Assembly (NCBI GenBank): GCA_964616835.1
Contig: CAZTSG010000010.1
Location: forward strand, 1-33,037
DNA from: JAAOZP01 sp964616835
Lineage (GTDB): Archaea > Thermoproteota > EX4484-205 > JAAOZP01
DNA: 33,037 nt
Direction: 5' to 3'
Position 1 is the stretch's first letter. Each line of letters opens with the position of its first letter. Under the pieces are notes generated by a model. That model was not told the DNA's origin, did not search any database, and was given only the letters and a program-made list of their open reading frames with translations. Of the stretch, positions 1 through 7,855 are shown one piece after another. A program made the translations under genes and the position numbers.

Positions 1-341
1 GCAAGGTAGTCGCTAAACGCCCCGTATAAGGGCATGTTTATAGGATTATGGTGGGCTGCGGCATGCATCGTTAGATAACTGTGCATGCCCAAGCATGTGA
101 ACATCGTGAATACGAAGACGTATTCCTGAGGGGTTAGCCTCGCCTTGGGGCTTGCTCTCCCGAGGAGCTCTAGGACGATCACGAGGTAAATCATGGGTAA
201 TATGAAGGTTCCGAAGGTTCCAGTCTTATCAGTGTAGGTGCCCATTATGGCTGAGAGGACTGCGAATATCAGTGTTAAGGGGATTGAGAACGCGAGAGAT
301 TTTACGGTTAAGCCTGTTTTCAGCTCTACTTCTGTAGCCAT
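1..341 (-). CDS. OPT-like membrane transporter, N-terminal part (cut by window edge)
   Basis: Only the first 113 residues are inside the window; the gene runs off the left end. The reading frame begins with ATG at 341, and a GGTGA ribosome-binding site lies about 10 bases upstream. The protein starts MATEVELKTGL and shows hydrophobic segments at about residues 15-33 and 43-60, then a short loop with the pattern LTPQE and a further hydrophobic stretch. The same layout (G-L-T at the start, two membrane helices, then L-S/T-x-Q-E before the third helix) occurs in the complete transporter at 5880-7769, so I read the two as paralogues. The family assignment rests on that resemblance. The substrate, possibly peptides or a metal chelate as in the OPT superfamily, is inference. 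Confidence 0.6.
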   Translation of the reverse strand, partial: MATEVELKTGLTVKSLAFSIPLTLIFAVLSAIMGTYTDKTGTFGTFILPMIYLVIVLELLGRASPKARLTPQEYVFVFTMFTCLGMHSYLTMHAAAHHNPINMPLYGAFSDYL

Positions 342-534
342 ACTATATTTTCACCTTCATGAATGTTATACAGATGGTAAGTATTTAAGTTTTGCTAAAA
401 AAATTACTAATCGAAACTCTAATTTTCTTTAGTGATGTTAAACATAGGCTAAACCTTGTTTTAAACGGCTTTTAGCGTAGCATTAAGTTAGCAGACTCGG
501 GCACAAGGTTATATTATGCTGGTGAATCAGCCTT

Positions 535-1215
535 GTGGAGATAGGAATGTCTTGGGTAAGGGCTGTGAAGAAAGCACTGGAGCATTTTGAAGTATCGTTG
601 GAAGAAACGCAGAGGGGAAACCTGCTAGTTAAGCCGATTAAAAAGCCCAATTTAACCGTGATGATGATAGTGAGAAGGATGCAGTTCAGCCTAGATATGA
701 AGCTTGAGATGATCGGGGTACTCGATATTCCGGATAAAATTGTTGGAGACAGGGATCGTTCCCAGTTGTTGAAGAGAATGCTGTCGGAAGCCGTGGAGCT
801 GGAGGTTAAGGGAATATTGATTAAGAGGTTGGATGTGAGAAAGTGGAGCGAGCTTCCTCTGCTTGAGAAGAAGATTCCACTACCCGAGGGAGGGAGGATT
901 TTCTCCCTTTTGAAGAATGATAAGGATGTTGAGAAAGAGGTTAAGAAGAGCAGGGTGGAGCTTTTAGAAATCTTCCCGAGGCTAATACCTTCTGAACTGC
1001 TGGAATACCACATGCTTGCTTCCGGCAGGGGCCTCGTGATCGGTAGGCTCGTTAAGGAATACTTGGAGTCCCCTCAATCCGTCTCATGGGTCTTAAGAGC
1101 ACACTTGATGTACGGCATGCCTTTTAGCGGCGGGGGTACAGGAAGAAGCTACTTGACACTCTTAGGGTTGGCGGAAAAAATAGAGGATTTTACGTATACT
1201 AGCCTGCTGCCCTAG
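535..1215 (+). CDS. Conserved-looking hypothetical protein, 226 aa
   Basis: I do not recognise this protein. It is soluble, rich in charged residues, has no signal peptide or membrane helix, and shows no catalytic motif I can name. The N-terminal half (to about residue 110) alternates hydrophobic and charged residues as in an alpha/beta domain. The C-terminal part has an amphipathic helix-rich region and a glycine-rich segment (FSGGGTGRS, about residues 198-206). The start is GTG at 535; an ATG four codons later at 547 is an alternative and fits slightly better with the TATA-like element at 509-516. Its last 17 bases overlap the convergent pseudo-peptidase/permease gene. It sits between two transporter-type genes, which gives no firm hint of its role. 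Confidence 0.6.
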   Translation: MEIGMSWVRAVKKALEHFEVSLEETQRGNLLVKPIKKPNLTVMMIVRRMQFSLDMKLEMIGVLDIPDKIVGDRDRSQLLKRMLSEAVELEVKGILIKRLDVRKWSELPLLEKKIPLPEGGRIFSLLKNDKDVEKEVKKSRVELLEIFPRLIPSELLEYHMLASGRGLVIGRLVKEYLESPQSVSWVLRAHLMYGMPFSGGGTGRSYLTLLGLAEKIEDFTYTSLLP

Positions 1216-4200
1216 AAATATACTTTGTCTTTTCAGAAGCTGAGAACGAGCCCCACATTAATAGTTGTTTTCTCAAATCGTTTACGAACCTGTAGTTCGA
1301 AGTCTCCCAGACATTCCGCGGGCCCGAGAGCCTTTTGAGATGAAGAATGGCTTCATACCTCTTTATCGCCTCATTAAACTTTGCCGAGACGGTAACCGCC
1401 TGCAAGACGCCTACTTCGAAAGGCGAAAGGCTGACCGTCAGGCTTAACGATAGATTTTCATAGTCCGGCGGATAAAGATCCTTAACCATGTGGATACCCT
1501 CCTTCACAGCCCCTCCACCACTATAGTACTCGTGAAGGTATGCCATTACTCCCCTGCTCTCCTCCAGAGTAGGAATGCTTATTAGCAAGGGTATTTCCCA
1601 CTCGTCTTCCTTAGGCTTCGTCTTAAACTTCCACCTTCTCTCCAACGATGGTGTAACAACTCTGGAAGCGATATAGGAGGGGTAGGAAGAGGCTGCGAGA
1701 GCTGATGCTATTACTATCAGAGTACCCAGGATTGTGAAGAGGGATGCGAAATTGAAAACATGTGTGGACGGTAGAATGCCCAGTATCATGAAGAGCCTTG
1801 TTGCGAAGTAGCCGCTAACATACCCTATTAAGGTGCTTATCACAGCATAAACTAGGACTTCCGTCATGAAGAATACTGTGACGCCCATTGGTGACAAGCC
1901 TACTACGCTGAAAATGTAGACTTCCCTAGCCCTCTCTTTTAAGCTGCCTAAGACGGTGGTGAAAATGTTCAAGGCACCTATGATCAGTATGATCCATATT
2001 ATTTCCCATCCCCCTAGGAGGACGCTTGAATAAGTGGACATTCTCCGAGAAGTCCCTTCGTAAGAGATGTAGATCGACAAATCTGTTGCATACGCCAACT
2101 CCCTCGCCAGCTTCAGCATATTCTCATAGGAAGTAGGCTGCTTTGGAACCAGGGCTATTGTGGCAATATATCCTCCTAGCCTTAGAGCCTTCTCATACGG
2201 TATTAGAATGGTTGTTGAGATCCCTAGGTTCTGCGGGATAGCGCCCGGGGCCTGCTGCGTCTGGTCCCTACTTATAGTTGAGAAGTAAATGGGGTTTCCT
2301 GGGAACATGTTCCAACCATCTGCTTCAATAATGTAGTCAATAAGGTCAGGGGATTCCACAATACCCATTACCGTAAAGTTAACTCCCGCGACCCTTATGG
2401 TATCTCCCACTTCAACGTCCAGCGTGTCCGCCAGTTTTCTCGATATTATTGCAGAGTCTTCGCCGAGAATTCTGCTTCCCAGCGTAATGTTCCCCTTAAT
2501 CTTTTCAAAAATCAGGTTGAAATCTTCCTGAGTTATCCCCATGAGAGCGTTTACCGTAGTATAGTTGCTAGCACTGTAAACTCTAAAGAGTGCTGCCGCC
2601 AAAACCCTATCTAAGTTAGCATACAACCATACTCTTGGCAGAACATAGTATTCGTCACCAGCCATCATACTAGCCACGCTTAAAACCTCTTCAGAAAGCA
2701 TGCCCGGGGGCACGCCTCTTCCCTGCTTTATTAGAATCTCGTTTAGACTCGGCCTGTACGTAGTTGGCCAGACAACATCTCTAGATAATCGAGAAGGAGT
2801 AAGAGAGGTGAACGATGTTATTGCAATAATCATTGTGATCATTGTTAAGAGTACAAGTATCGCACGCAATGGCCTACGCCGCATGTGCTCACTTCCAAGC
2901 GAGAAAGATATCATGGCTGTGTCAAGCCTGCTTATCTCAGCCCTGTGTACGCCAAGGACTCTTTTCTCAATGCCCGACCTAACCTCCTCGCTAAGCGAGA
3001 GTAGAATAATCACTGTAATCAGTAAAACCACCAGTATTAGCGATCCCATCATCCCCAAGGATATGTTGCTCATCAGGCCGAAGACAGGGTGAACCATGGC
3101 GAAGAGCCCTAGGAAGAATCCTCCGAATGCAACAATAGCTATTAAACGCTTATTGCCCTGCGCGTGAATCAAAACCTTTTCTAGGAAGAAAGCACCAAGA
3201 ATGATTATGACGAATATGTAGAGCAGAGACCTTGCGGAGTCGTTTATCAGCGGCATAACCTCCATGCTGTAGGCTTTTGCAGCATAAGCCCTAGCCATTA
3301 GCGCACAATTGTACGCTTCACTGTATTTCTTATCGCTTAAGAATTTCTCAGCCTTCTCTAAATACTCCTTCGCCTTGTTGAGGGTCTCATCCGCGCTGGG
3401 GCTTCCAACGCTTTCTCTAGCAAGCTTCGCGTATCTTCCATAGGAAACGTAGTACAAGTCCCTAGCTATTTGGAGGGCGGAGAACCCTATCCTAATCTTG
3501 TCCCCATAGTTAACGTAGAGACCGTATCCCTCCGTATTCTCAGCCGAAGAGTTTGTAAAAAGCACCGCTGTACCCAGGATCGCAAACCTGACGTTAGGCT
3601 GAATCCAAGCTATGGAAACGGGCTCCCAACCGTTACAGTAAGAGCCGTAGCTTATCGGTATACTCTTACTGTAAAACTCTAACGGCATGACGTCTGCCCT
3701 TGAGAACCTCCATCTCTCGAACGTCCCAGCCCTAGGGTCTCTTATACTGGGGGTGAGGAACTCAGTTGGTACTTCGAAATCAAATATTTCGACTGAAACC
3801 ACGTTAGCCACTACAACAGTAATGTTCTCATACTCATGTAGGATAATTACTTCTTGCGGGAACCTGCTCATGCCAAACTGACCCATGTCAGTAGCCATTA
3901 GGATAGTGCCCTTATCGTCGAAAACCCAAGCTTGTGCAATCCATCGGGAGAACGGGATCACAACATTACCGCCCGCTGCGGCGCCAGAAATAGGTACGCC
4001 GTGAACGGTGAAATATCCTTGCTCATCCGTTTTCATCACTATCCTGTTAAGCTTGTACGTGGAGGGCCCCCATTGAGTGTTCAACTTCAGCTCCACTATT
4101 GCGTTAGGAACACCGTCGTACCATCCCTTGCTAAAGTTGTAAGTCACAACCCTGCCGTAGAGGGTTGCGTAGCCAGGGAAGCCTCTGGATTGCACTAAGA

Positions 4201-5746
4201 GGTATCTCTCCGGCTTAACTCTTTCCACACCGCTCCATTCAGTTTTTAAAAGATCATCAGTAATGTATAGGGCGAGCTGTAAATACGGGTCTAAAACATT
4301 AAGGTCAGCGTATTTCTCATCGCTTATCGGAGAACCCACGTAGAGCCTGTTTGAACTCCTGGCGGTTATGGAGAAGGCAGCTATGCCGGAGATGGAGACC
4401 GGTTCTGAGTCCAGCATATATGGATAAGGCTCGGTTCCGATCGGGTTTACGTTGTATCCTCCGGATGCGCCTGGAGCAACTTGCATACTTACTAGGTTTA
4501 GAGAGTTATTGGCCCTTAGACGTTCTCGGCCAAATCTCGCAACTTCATCTCTTAACAATATGTCCTCAGTTATTTTAGATACGAACCATCTTAGCCTTAC
4601 ACCCATCCCTGCACCATGTATACTGTTCCCACCGTAAGTAGAGTAGTAACTGGACTGTAATATCTGTAGTCCGTCGCAATCACTAGCTATAAGGTCGAAG
4701 TTTATGTTTCCACGTATTGTTATCCTACCACTCATTACTTCTTCGCTGAAGAAGACGTCTTCAACGAATTCTCTTGGACCCTTAAGGGCTTGCCAGTGTC
4801 CAGAATAAAAGACAAGCCAGACAGTGTAATAGGGAGGATTGTTCTTGAGGTAGTGTGCGTAGTCCAGCAGTAGTGCAAGGGGCAGGAGCTCAGTCTTGCT
4901 CGAAGCCAGTCCCGGGACGACGGACCAAGAGTCGAAATGCGTTGAAAGCATTACGACGTCGCTGGACCCCGTTCCATTAATCACCGCCACCAAGTTCACT
5001 GCCTCAATCTCCTTCCAGTAGACCCTGGAGACAAGCTTGATTTTGCTCGCATCCTTTAACAGCTCCCAGTCAGCTTTTTTGACGTAAACCCTTGGGAAAC
5101 ATATTGGAGTATCTAAGAATTTAACTTCGCACTCAGGGTAGAGAGTAGACTCCGGCTCGATGAATACCACGGCTTGGGCTCCAAGGTTAGCAGCCTTGAT
5201 CCAGTTATCTCGAGAGTTGAAATCCATGGCAACGATACTTCCTTCAATAACCTTTCCGTCGAAATTCTTCAAGCTACCGTCCTTAACGTAGACTAGGTTT
5301 CCGACAACTCCTTCGGGAGGCGTGGGGGAGGGATTAACACCATTCGGGTACAGTGCATAAGCATCAATCCTAGTTGAAAAAGGCTCCAATACTTGGATAT
5401 AGGTTTCCTCATCGTACGGCACCAATACTTTATACTTGTAGACAACGGGCATGATCTTCAGCTCGTTCTGGAGATAATCGTAGAGATAATCGAGTGTTCT
5501 ATAATAACCTGGGTAACCAGTCATCCTAGACCCGAAGGAGGAGATTTCTTGTATTATGCTGTTCATCCTCTGAAGATTCAATGGAAAGAGGCTTTGTGCA
5601 TCACTAGCTTCAGTAGAAGGTTTAATCGTTGAAAGTGGGGAGGCCGAGCTTAATAAGGTCGGAAAATACTGTCCCCCCGCCAATATGATGATGAGAGTAA
5701 TTAAGAATATTATAGTGAGACTCGATTTACAGTCCTTAGCTTGCAT
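1199..5746 (-). CDS. M28-peptidase-like (degenerate) ectodomain fused to FtsX-type permease, 1515 aa
   Basis: A large surface protein. Residues 8-25 form a signal or anchor helix. Residues about 145-245 resemble a protease-associated domain and 250-500 an M28 zinc-aminopeptidase fold. The first metal motif is present (H270-F-D272), and D351 fits a later ligand. However, the bridging-Asp motif is replaced (S282) and the catalytic Glu-Glu pair reads H317-W318, so I expect no peptidase activity. A carboxypeptidase-regulatory-like beta domain (about 525-620) follows. Membrane helices lie at about 840-856, 867-885, 900-917, 961-981, 1246-1267, 1282-1310 and 1335-1353; the last group is typical FtsX, with a MacB-like ectodomain (about 985-1240) between. 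No ABC ATPase partner is adjacent. The start is ATG at 5746, preceded by GGTGA. The M28-FtsX fusion is seen directly; its role (binding or mechanotransmission) is inference. Confidence 0.8.
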   Translation of the reverse strand: MQAKDCKSSLTIIFLITLIIILAGGQYFPTLLSSASPLSTIKPSTEASDAQSLFPLNLQRMNSIIQEISSFGSRMTGYPGYYRTLDYLYDYLQNELKIMPVVYKYKVLVPYDEETYIQVLEPFSTRIDAYALYPNGVNPSPTPPEGVVGNLVYVKDGSLKNFDGKVIEGSIVAMDFNSRDNWIKAANLGAQAVVFIEPESTLYPECEVKFLDTPICFPRVYVKKADWELLKDASKIKLVSRVYWKEIEAVNLVAVINGTGSSDVVMLSTHFDSWSVVPGLASSKTELLPLALLLDYAHYLKNNPPYYTVWLVFYSGHWQALKGPREFVEDVFFSEEVMSGRITIRGNINFDLIASDCDGLQILQSSYYSTYGGNSIHGAGMGVRLRWFVSKITEDILLRDEVARFGRERLRANNSLNLVSMQVAPGASGGYNVNPIGTEPYPYMLDSEPVSISGIAAFSITARSSNRLYVGSPISDEKYADLNVLDPYLQLALYITDDLLKTEWSGVERVKPERYLLVQSRGFPGYATLYGRVVTYNFSKGWYDGVPNAIVELKLNTQWGPSTYKLNRIVMKTDEQGYFTVHGVPISGAAAGGNVVIPFSRWIAQAWVFDDKGTILMATDMGQFGMSRFPQEVIILHEYENITVVVANVVSVEIFDFEVPTEFLTPSIRDPRAGTFERWRFSRADVMPLEFYSKSIPISYGSYCNGWEPVSIAWIQPNVRFAILGTAVLFTNSSAENTEGYGLYVNYGDKIRIGFSALQIARDLYYVSYGRYAKLARESVGSPSADETLNKAKEYLEKAEKFLSDKKYSEAYNCALMARAYAAKAYSMEVMPLINDSARSLLYIFVIIILGAFFLEKVLIHAQGNKRLIAIVAFGGFFLGLFAMVHPVFGLMSNISLGMMGSLILVVLLITVIILLSLSEEVRSGIEKRVLGVHRAEISRLDTAMISFSLGSEHMRRRPLRAILVLLTMITMIIAITSFTSLTPSRLSRDVVWPTTYRPSLNEILIKQGRGVPPGMLSEEVLSVASMMAGDEYYVLPRVWLYANLDRVLAAALFRVYSASNYTTVNALMGITQEDFNLIFEKIKGNITLGSRILGEDSAIISRKLADTLDVEVGDTIRVAGVNFTVMGIVESPDLIDYIIEADGWNMFPGNPIYFSTISRDQTQQAPGAIPQNLGISTTILIPYEKALRLGGYIATIALVPKQPTSYENMLKLARELAYATDLSIYISYEGTSRRMSTYSSVLLGGWEIIWIILIIGALNIFTTVLGSLKERAREVYIFSVVGLSPMGVTVFFMTEVLVYAVISTLIGYVSGYFATRLFMILGILPSTHVFNFASLFTILGTLIVIASALAASSYPSYIASRVVTPSLERRWKFKTKPKEDEWEIPLLISIPTLEESRGVMAYLHEYYSGGGAVKEGIHMVKDLYPPDYENLSLSLTVSLSPFEVGVLQAVTVSAKFNEAIKRYEAILHLKRLSGPRNVWETSNYRFVNDLRKQLLMWGSFSASEKTKYISRAAG

Positions 5747-5879
5747 TAGCTTTCACCTTAGAATTATTTTTCCTACTCTCCCTAATAAATCTTAATTTTA
5801 ACTCTTTCCTAAAAAAGTTTTTATTAAAGTGTTTACCTCTTTTCTTCTTTAAAGGTGAGGAACTCTGACTGAGCCTAGG
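5747..5879. promoter_or_regulatory. Divergent promoter region between permease and transporter
   Basis: This AT-rich spacer carries a plus-strand BoxA-like TTTTTATTAAAG at about 5816-5827, followed by the ribosome-binding site GGTGAGG at 5854-5860. It also carries a minus-strand TATA-like stretch near 5782-5792 and a GGTGA site at 5753-5757 for the gene at 5746. Both genes therefore appear to have short leaders with Shine-Dalgarno sites, unlike most first genes in the window. Assigned by eye from spacing. Confidence 0.45.
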
Positions 5880-7769
5880 ATGGAGTTTTATCCTGGACTA
5901 ACTTGGAGAAGTATCTTGGCAATGATTATGGCTGCATTAATATTCTTACCAGCATCCATATACCTATGGTTTGCAGTGGGTTCCAGCGTTAGTGTAGCAG
6001 CTACATACGTAACGGCTATACTGTTCACAGCTTTAGCAAGGATATACGGCGGTAGGCTTTCTAAACAAGAGCTTTTCATAATATACTCTGTTGTCGGAGG
6101 CATAGGGGGTGCTATGCCCCTTTACTACTGGTTCATCTATAGGTCTTACTACGTTAACCTTCCTCTCAGCTTAGAGTTCAAGCTTAACGGCGTTCCTCTG
6201 AGAGATTACGTACCCACGTGGATGTCTCCCCCCGTATTCTCCGCGGCCCACCAGTTGAGAACGCTCTTGCACCCCGATTGGCTTTTTGCAATCGCTGTGA
6301 ACTTAATCTTCTCGGTTCTCGGACTGGCTGCAGAGCTTTCTCTCAGCATAATATTCTCGTATCTTTACATAGAGGAGGAGCCCCTGCCATTCCCATTCGC
6401 GCAGATCGATACTGCGATGATAAATACGCTGGATGAAAGAAAGCCTCAGGACTTGTTGTACTTCCTAGTATCGTTAAGCATGGGCGCGATCTACGGGATG
6501 CTCCTATACCTTCTGCCGCTTCTCGCAGGACCGCAGGCACAGCTAATCCCATATCCGTGGGTAGATTTTACTCAATACACGCAGACCAACCTACCGGGCG
6601 CGGTAATAGGAATAGCGACAGACCCATTGAGCTTCCTGTACGGCATGGTTCTACCACCCTCCTTAACCGGCTCGCTATTCGTAGGGTCTCTAATCACATG
6701 GATATTCGGCAACACGCTTACCGTAACTACTTTCAGAGAATTCGCGCCGGAATGGTCTCTGGAATACACTCCGGGGATGAACATTTTTCTGATTATTCAA
6801 AGAGCGGGCTTAAAGCTGTGGCTTTCTCTCTTCATAGGGCTCTCCTTCGGAATGTCTCTATACTTGTTCTTACTGTCGCTTAGGAAGATAGTGAGAGCGC
6901 TTTCGAGGCTCAGTAAGTTGAGAGGGGGACCCGGTTTCCCATCGCCGAAGCTACTACTCTCAGTATACCTAGTATCGTCAACGCTCAGTGCCCTCTTTTA
7001 CATCTGGCTTGTTCCAGGAGTTCCAGTATGGCTGCCTCTTGTTGTATCCATAGGCATGAGTTTCGCACTCGGGTCGGTAGCGGCTAGGCTTTACGGCGAG
7101 CTTGGCATACTTCTTTCAGCAGACTTCATATACAACATGTGGAAGAGCACAATATACTATAGTCCCTACCAGGGTTACGCAGGATGGATATTCACACCAG
7201 CTATAGCGGGCTTTTCAACACCCTACTGGGTTAATTCCACTAGAGTAGCATATGCGACGAAAACTAGGCCGATGGACTTTTATAAGGCTCAGATAATATC
7301 TTTCATACTTATTGCAACCTTTGGATTATTATTCACAGATTTCTTCTGGAGAATTGCGCCAATACCTTCATTTGTATACCCGTATGTGATGGGCATATGG
7401 CCTAATTATGCTGTCAGCGACTCATTGTTCGCAACCCGGCAGATAATGATAAAAATCGACCAAATACTCATGGGAATGGGTATTTCGATAATATGGGGCG
7501 TAATAGCTACGGTTCTCAGTAAAGTTGGAATACCTTTAAGCCCCATCGGGTTGATCGGTGGCATGTATTCAATACCGCCTTACACCATAATGGTGTTCAT
7601 AATGTCGCTGGTTGGGAAATACTTAATGCCGCGTTTAATGGGGGCGGAGAGATGGAATGCAATGAGAGGCATAGTGTTGGCAGGGTTCGCAGCAGGGATG
7701 GGAGTCATAGTAGCCATTGGAACAACGATCACGTTAGTATCTAAAGCATCCTGGATATGGCCTTGGTAA
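5880..7769 (+). CDS. OPT-like multi-spanning transporter, 629 aa
   Basis: An almost entirely hydrophobic protein with roughly 14-16 membrane helices, in the size range of oligopeptide-transporter (OPT) superfamily members. The OPT-like traits I see are a short N-terminal tail, long helices separated by Gly/Pro-rich loops, and late segments with repeated GxxGGMYSIPP-type and G-I/V-L-A-G-F-A-A-G patterns (about residues 560-620). The family call comes from this overall character rather than from one decisive motif. The paralogue at 1-341 shares the N-terminal layout. The ATG at 5880 has a GGTGAGG site about 20 bases upstream; a CTG at 5865 is closer to it but is a rarer start. Neighbouring surface hydrolase and pseudo-peptidase genes suggest uptake of peptides or other small polymers, which is inference. 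Confidence 0.6.
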   Translation: MEFYPGLTWRSILAMIMAALIFLPASIYLWFAVGSSVSVAATYVTAILFTALARIYGGRLSKQELFIIYSVVGGIGGAMPLYYWFIYRSYYVNLPLSLEFKLNGVPLRDYVPTWMSPPVFSAAHQLRTLLHPDWLFAIAVNLIFSVLGLAAELSLSIIFSYLYIEEEPLPFPFAQIDTAMINTLDERKPQDLLYFLVSLSMGAIYGMLLYLLPLLAGPQAQLIPYPWVDFTQYTQTNLPGAVIGIATDPLSFLYGMVLPPSLTGSLFVGSLITWIFGNTLTVTTFREFAPEWSLEYTPGMNIFLIIQRAGLKLWLSLFIGLSFGMSLYLFLLSLRKIVRALSRLSKLRGGPGFPSPKLLLSVYLVSSTLSALFYIWLVPGVPVWLPLVVSIGMSFALGSVAARLYGELGILLSADFIYNMWKSTIYYSPYQGYAGWIFTPAIAGFSTPYWVNSTRVAYATKTRPMDFYKAQIISFILIATFGLLFTDFFWRIAPIPSFVYPYVMGIWPNYAVSDSLFATRQIMIKIDQILMGMGISIIWGVIATVLSKVGIPLSPIGLIGGMYSIPPYTIMVFIMSLVGKYLMPRLMGAERWNAMRGIVLAGFAAGMGVIVAIGTTITLVSKASWIWPW

Positions 7770-7824
7770 GATTATTTCTTGGATGAGAGTGTGACTAACG
7801 TTCAGTTTCTTTTTAATCGAAACA

Positions 7825-7833
7825 CCTATATGC
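7825..7833 (+). promoter_or_regulatory. Candidate BoxA of glycoside hydrolase gene
   Basis: CCTATATGC is centred 27 bases before the ATG at 7856, the spacing expected for a leaderless archaeal transcript. A second T-rich candidate (TTTTTAA, 7810-7816) would give a leader of about 16 bases. No clear ribosome-binding site is present. Confidence 0.4.
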
Positions 7834-7855
7834 GACTCAAAACTTAGAATAATCG

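Noticed and set aside
483..1013. 176-codon open frame on the minus strand
   Set aside because: It is antisense to the 226-aa gene, is serine/leucine-rich as expected from reverse-complement reading, and matches no family.
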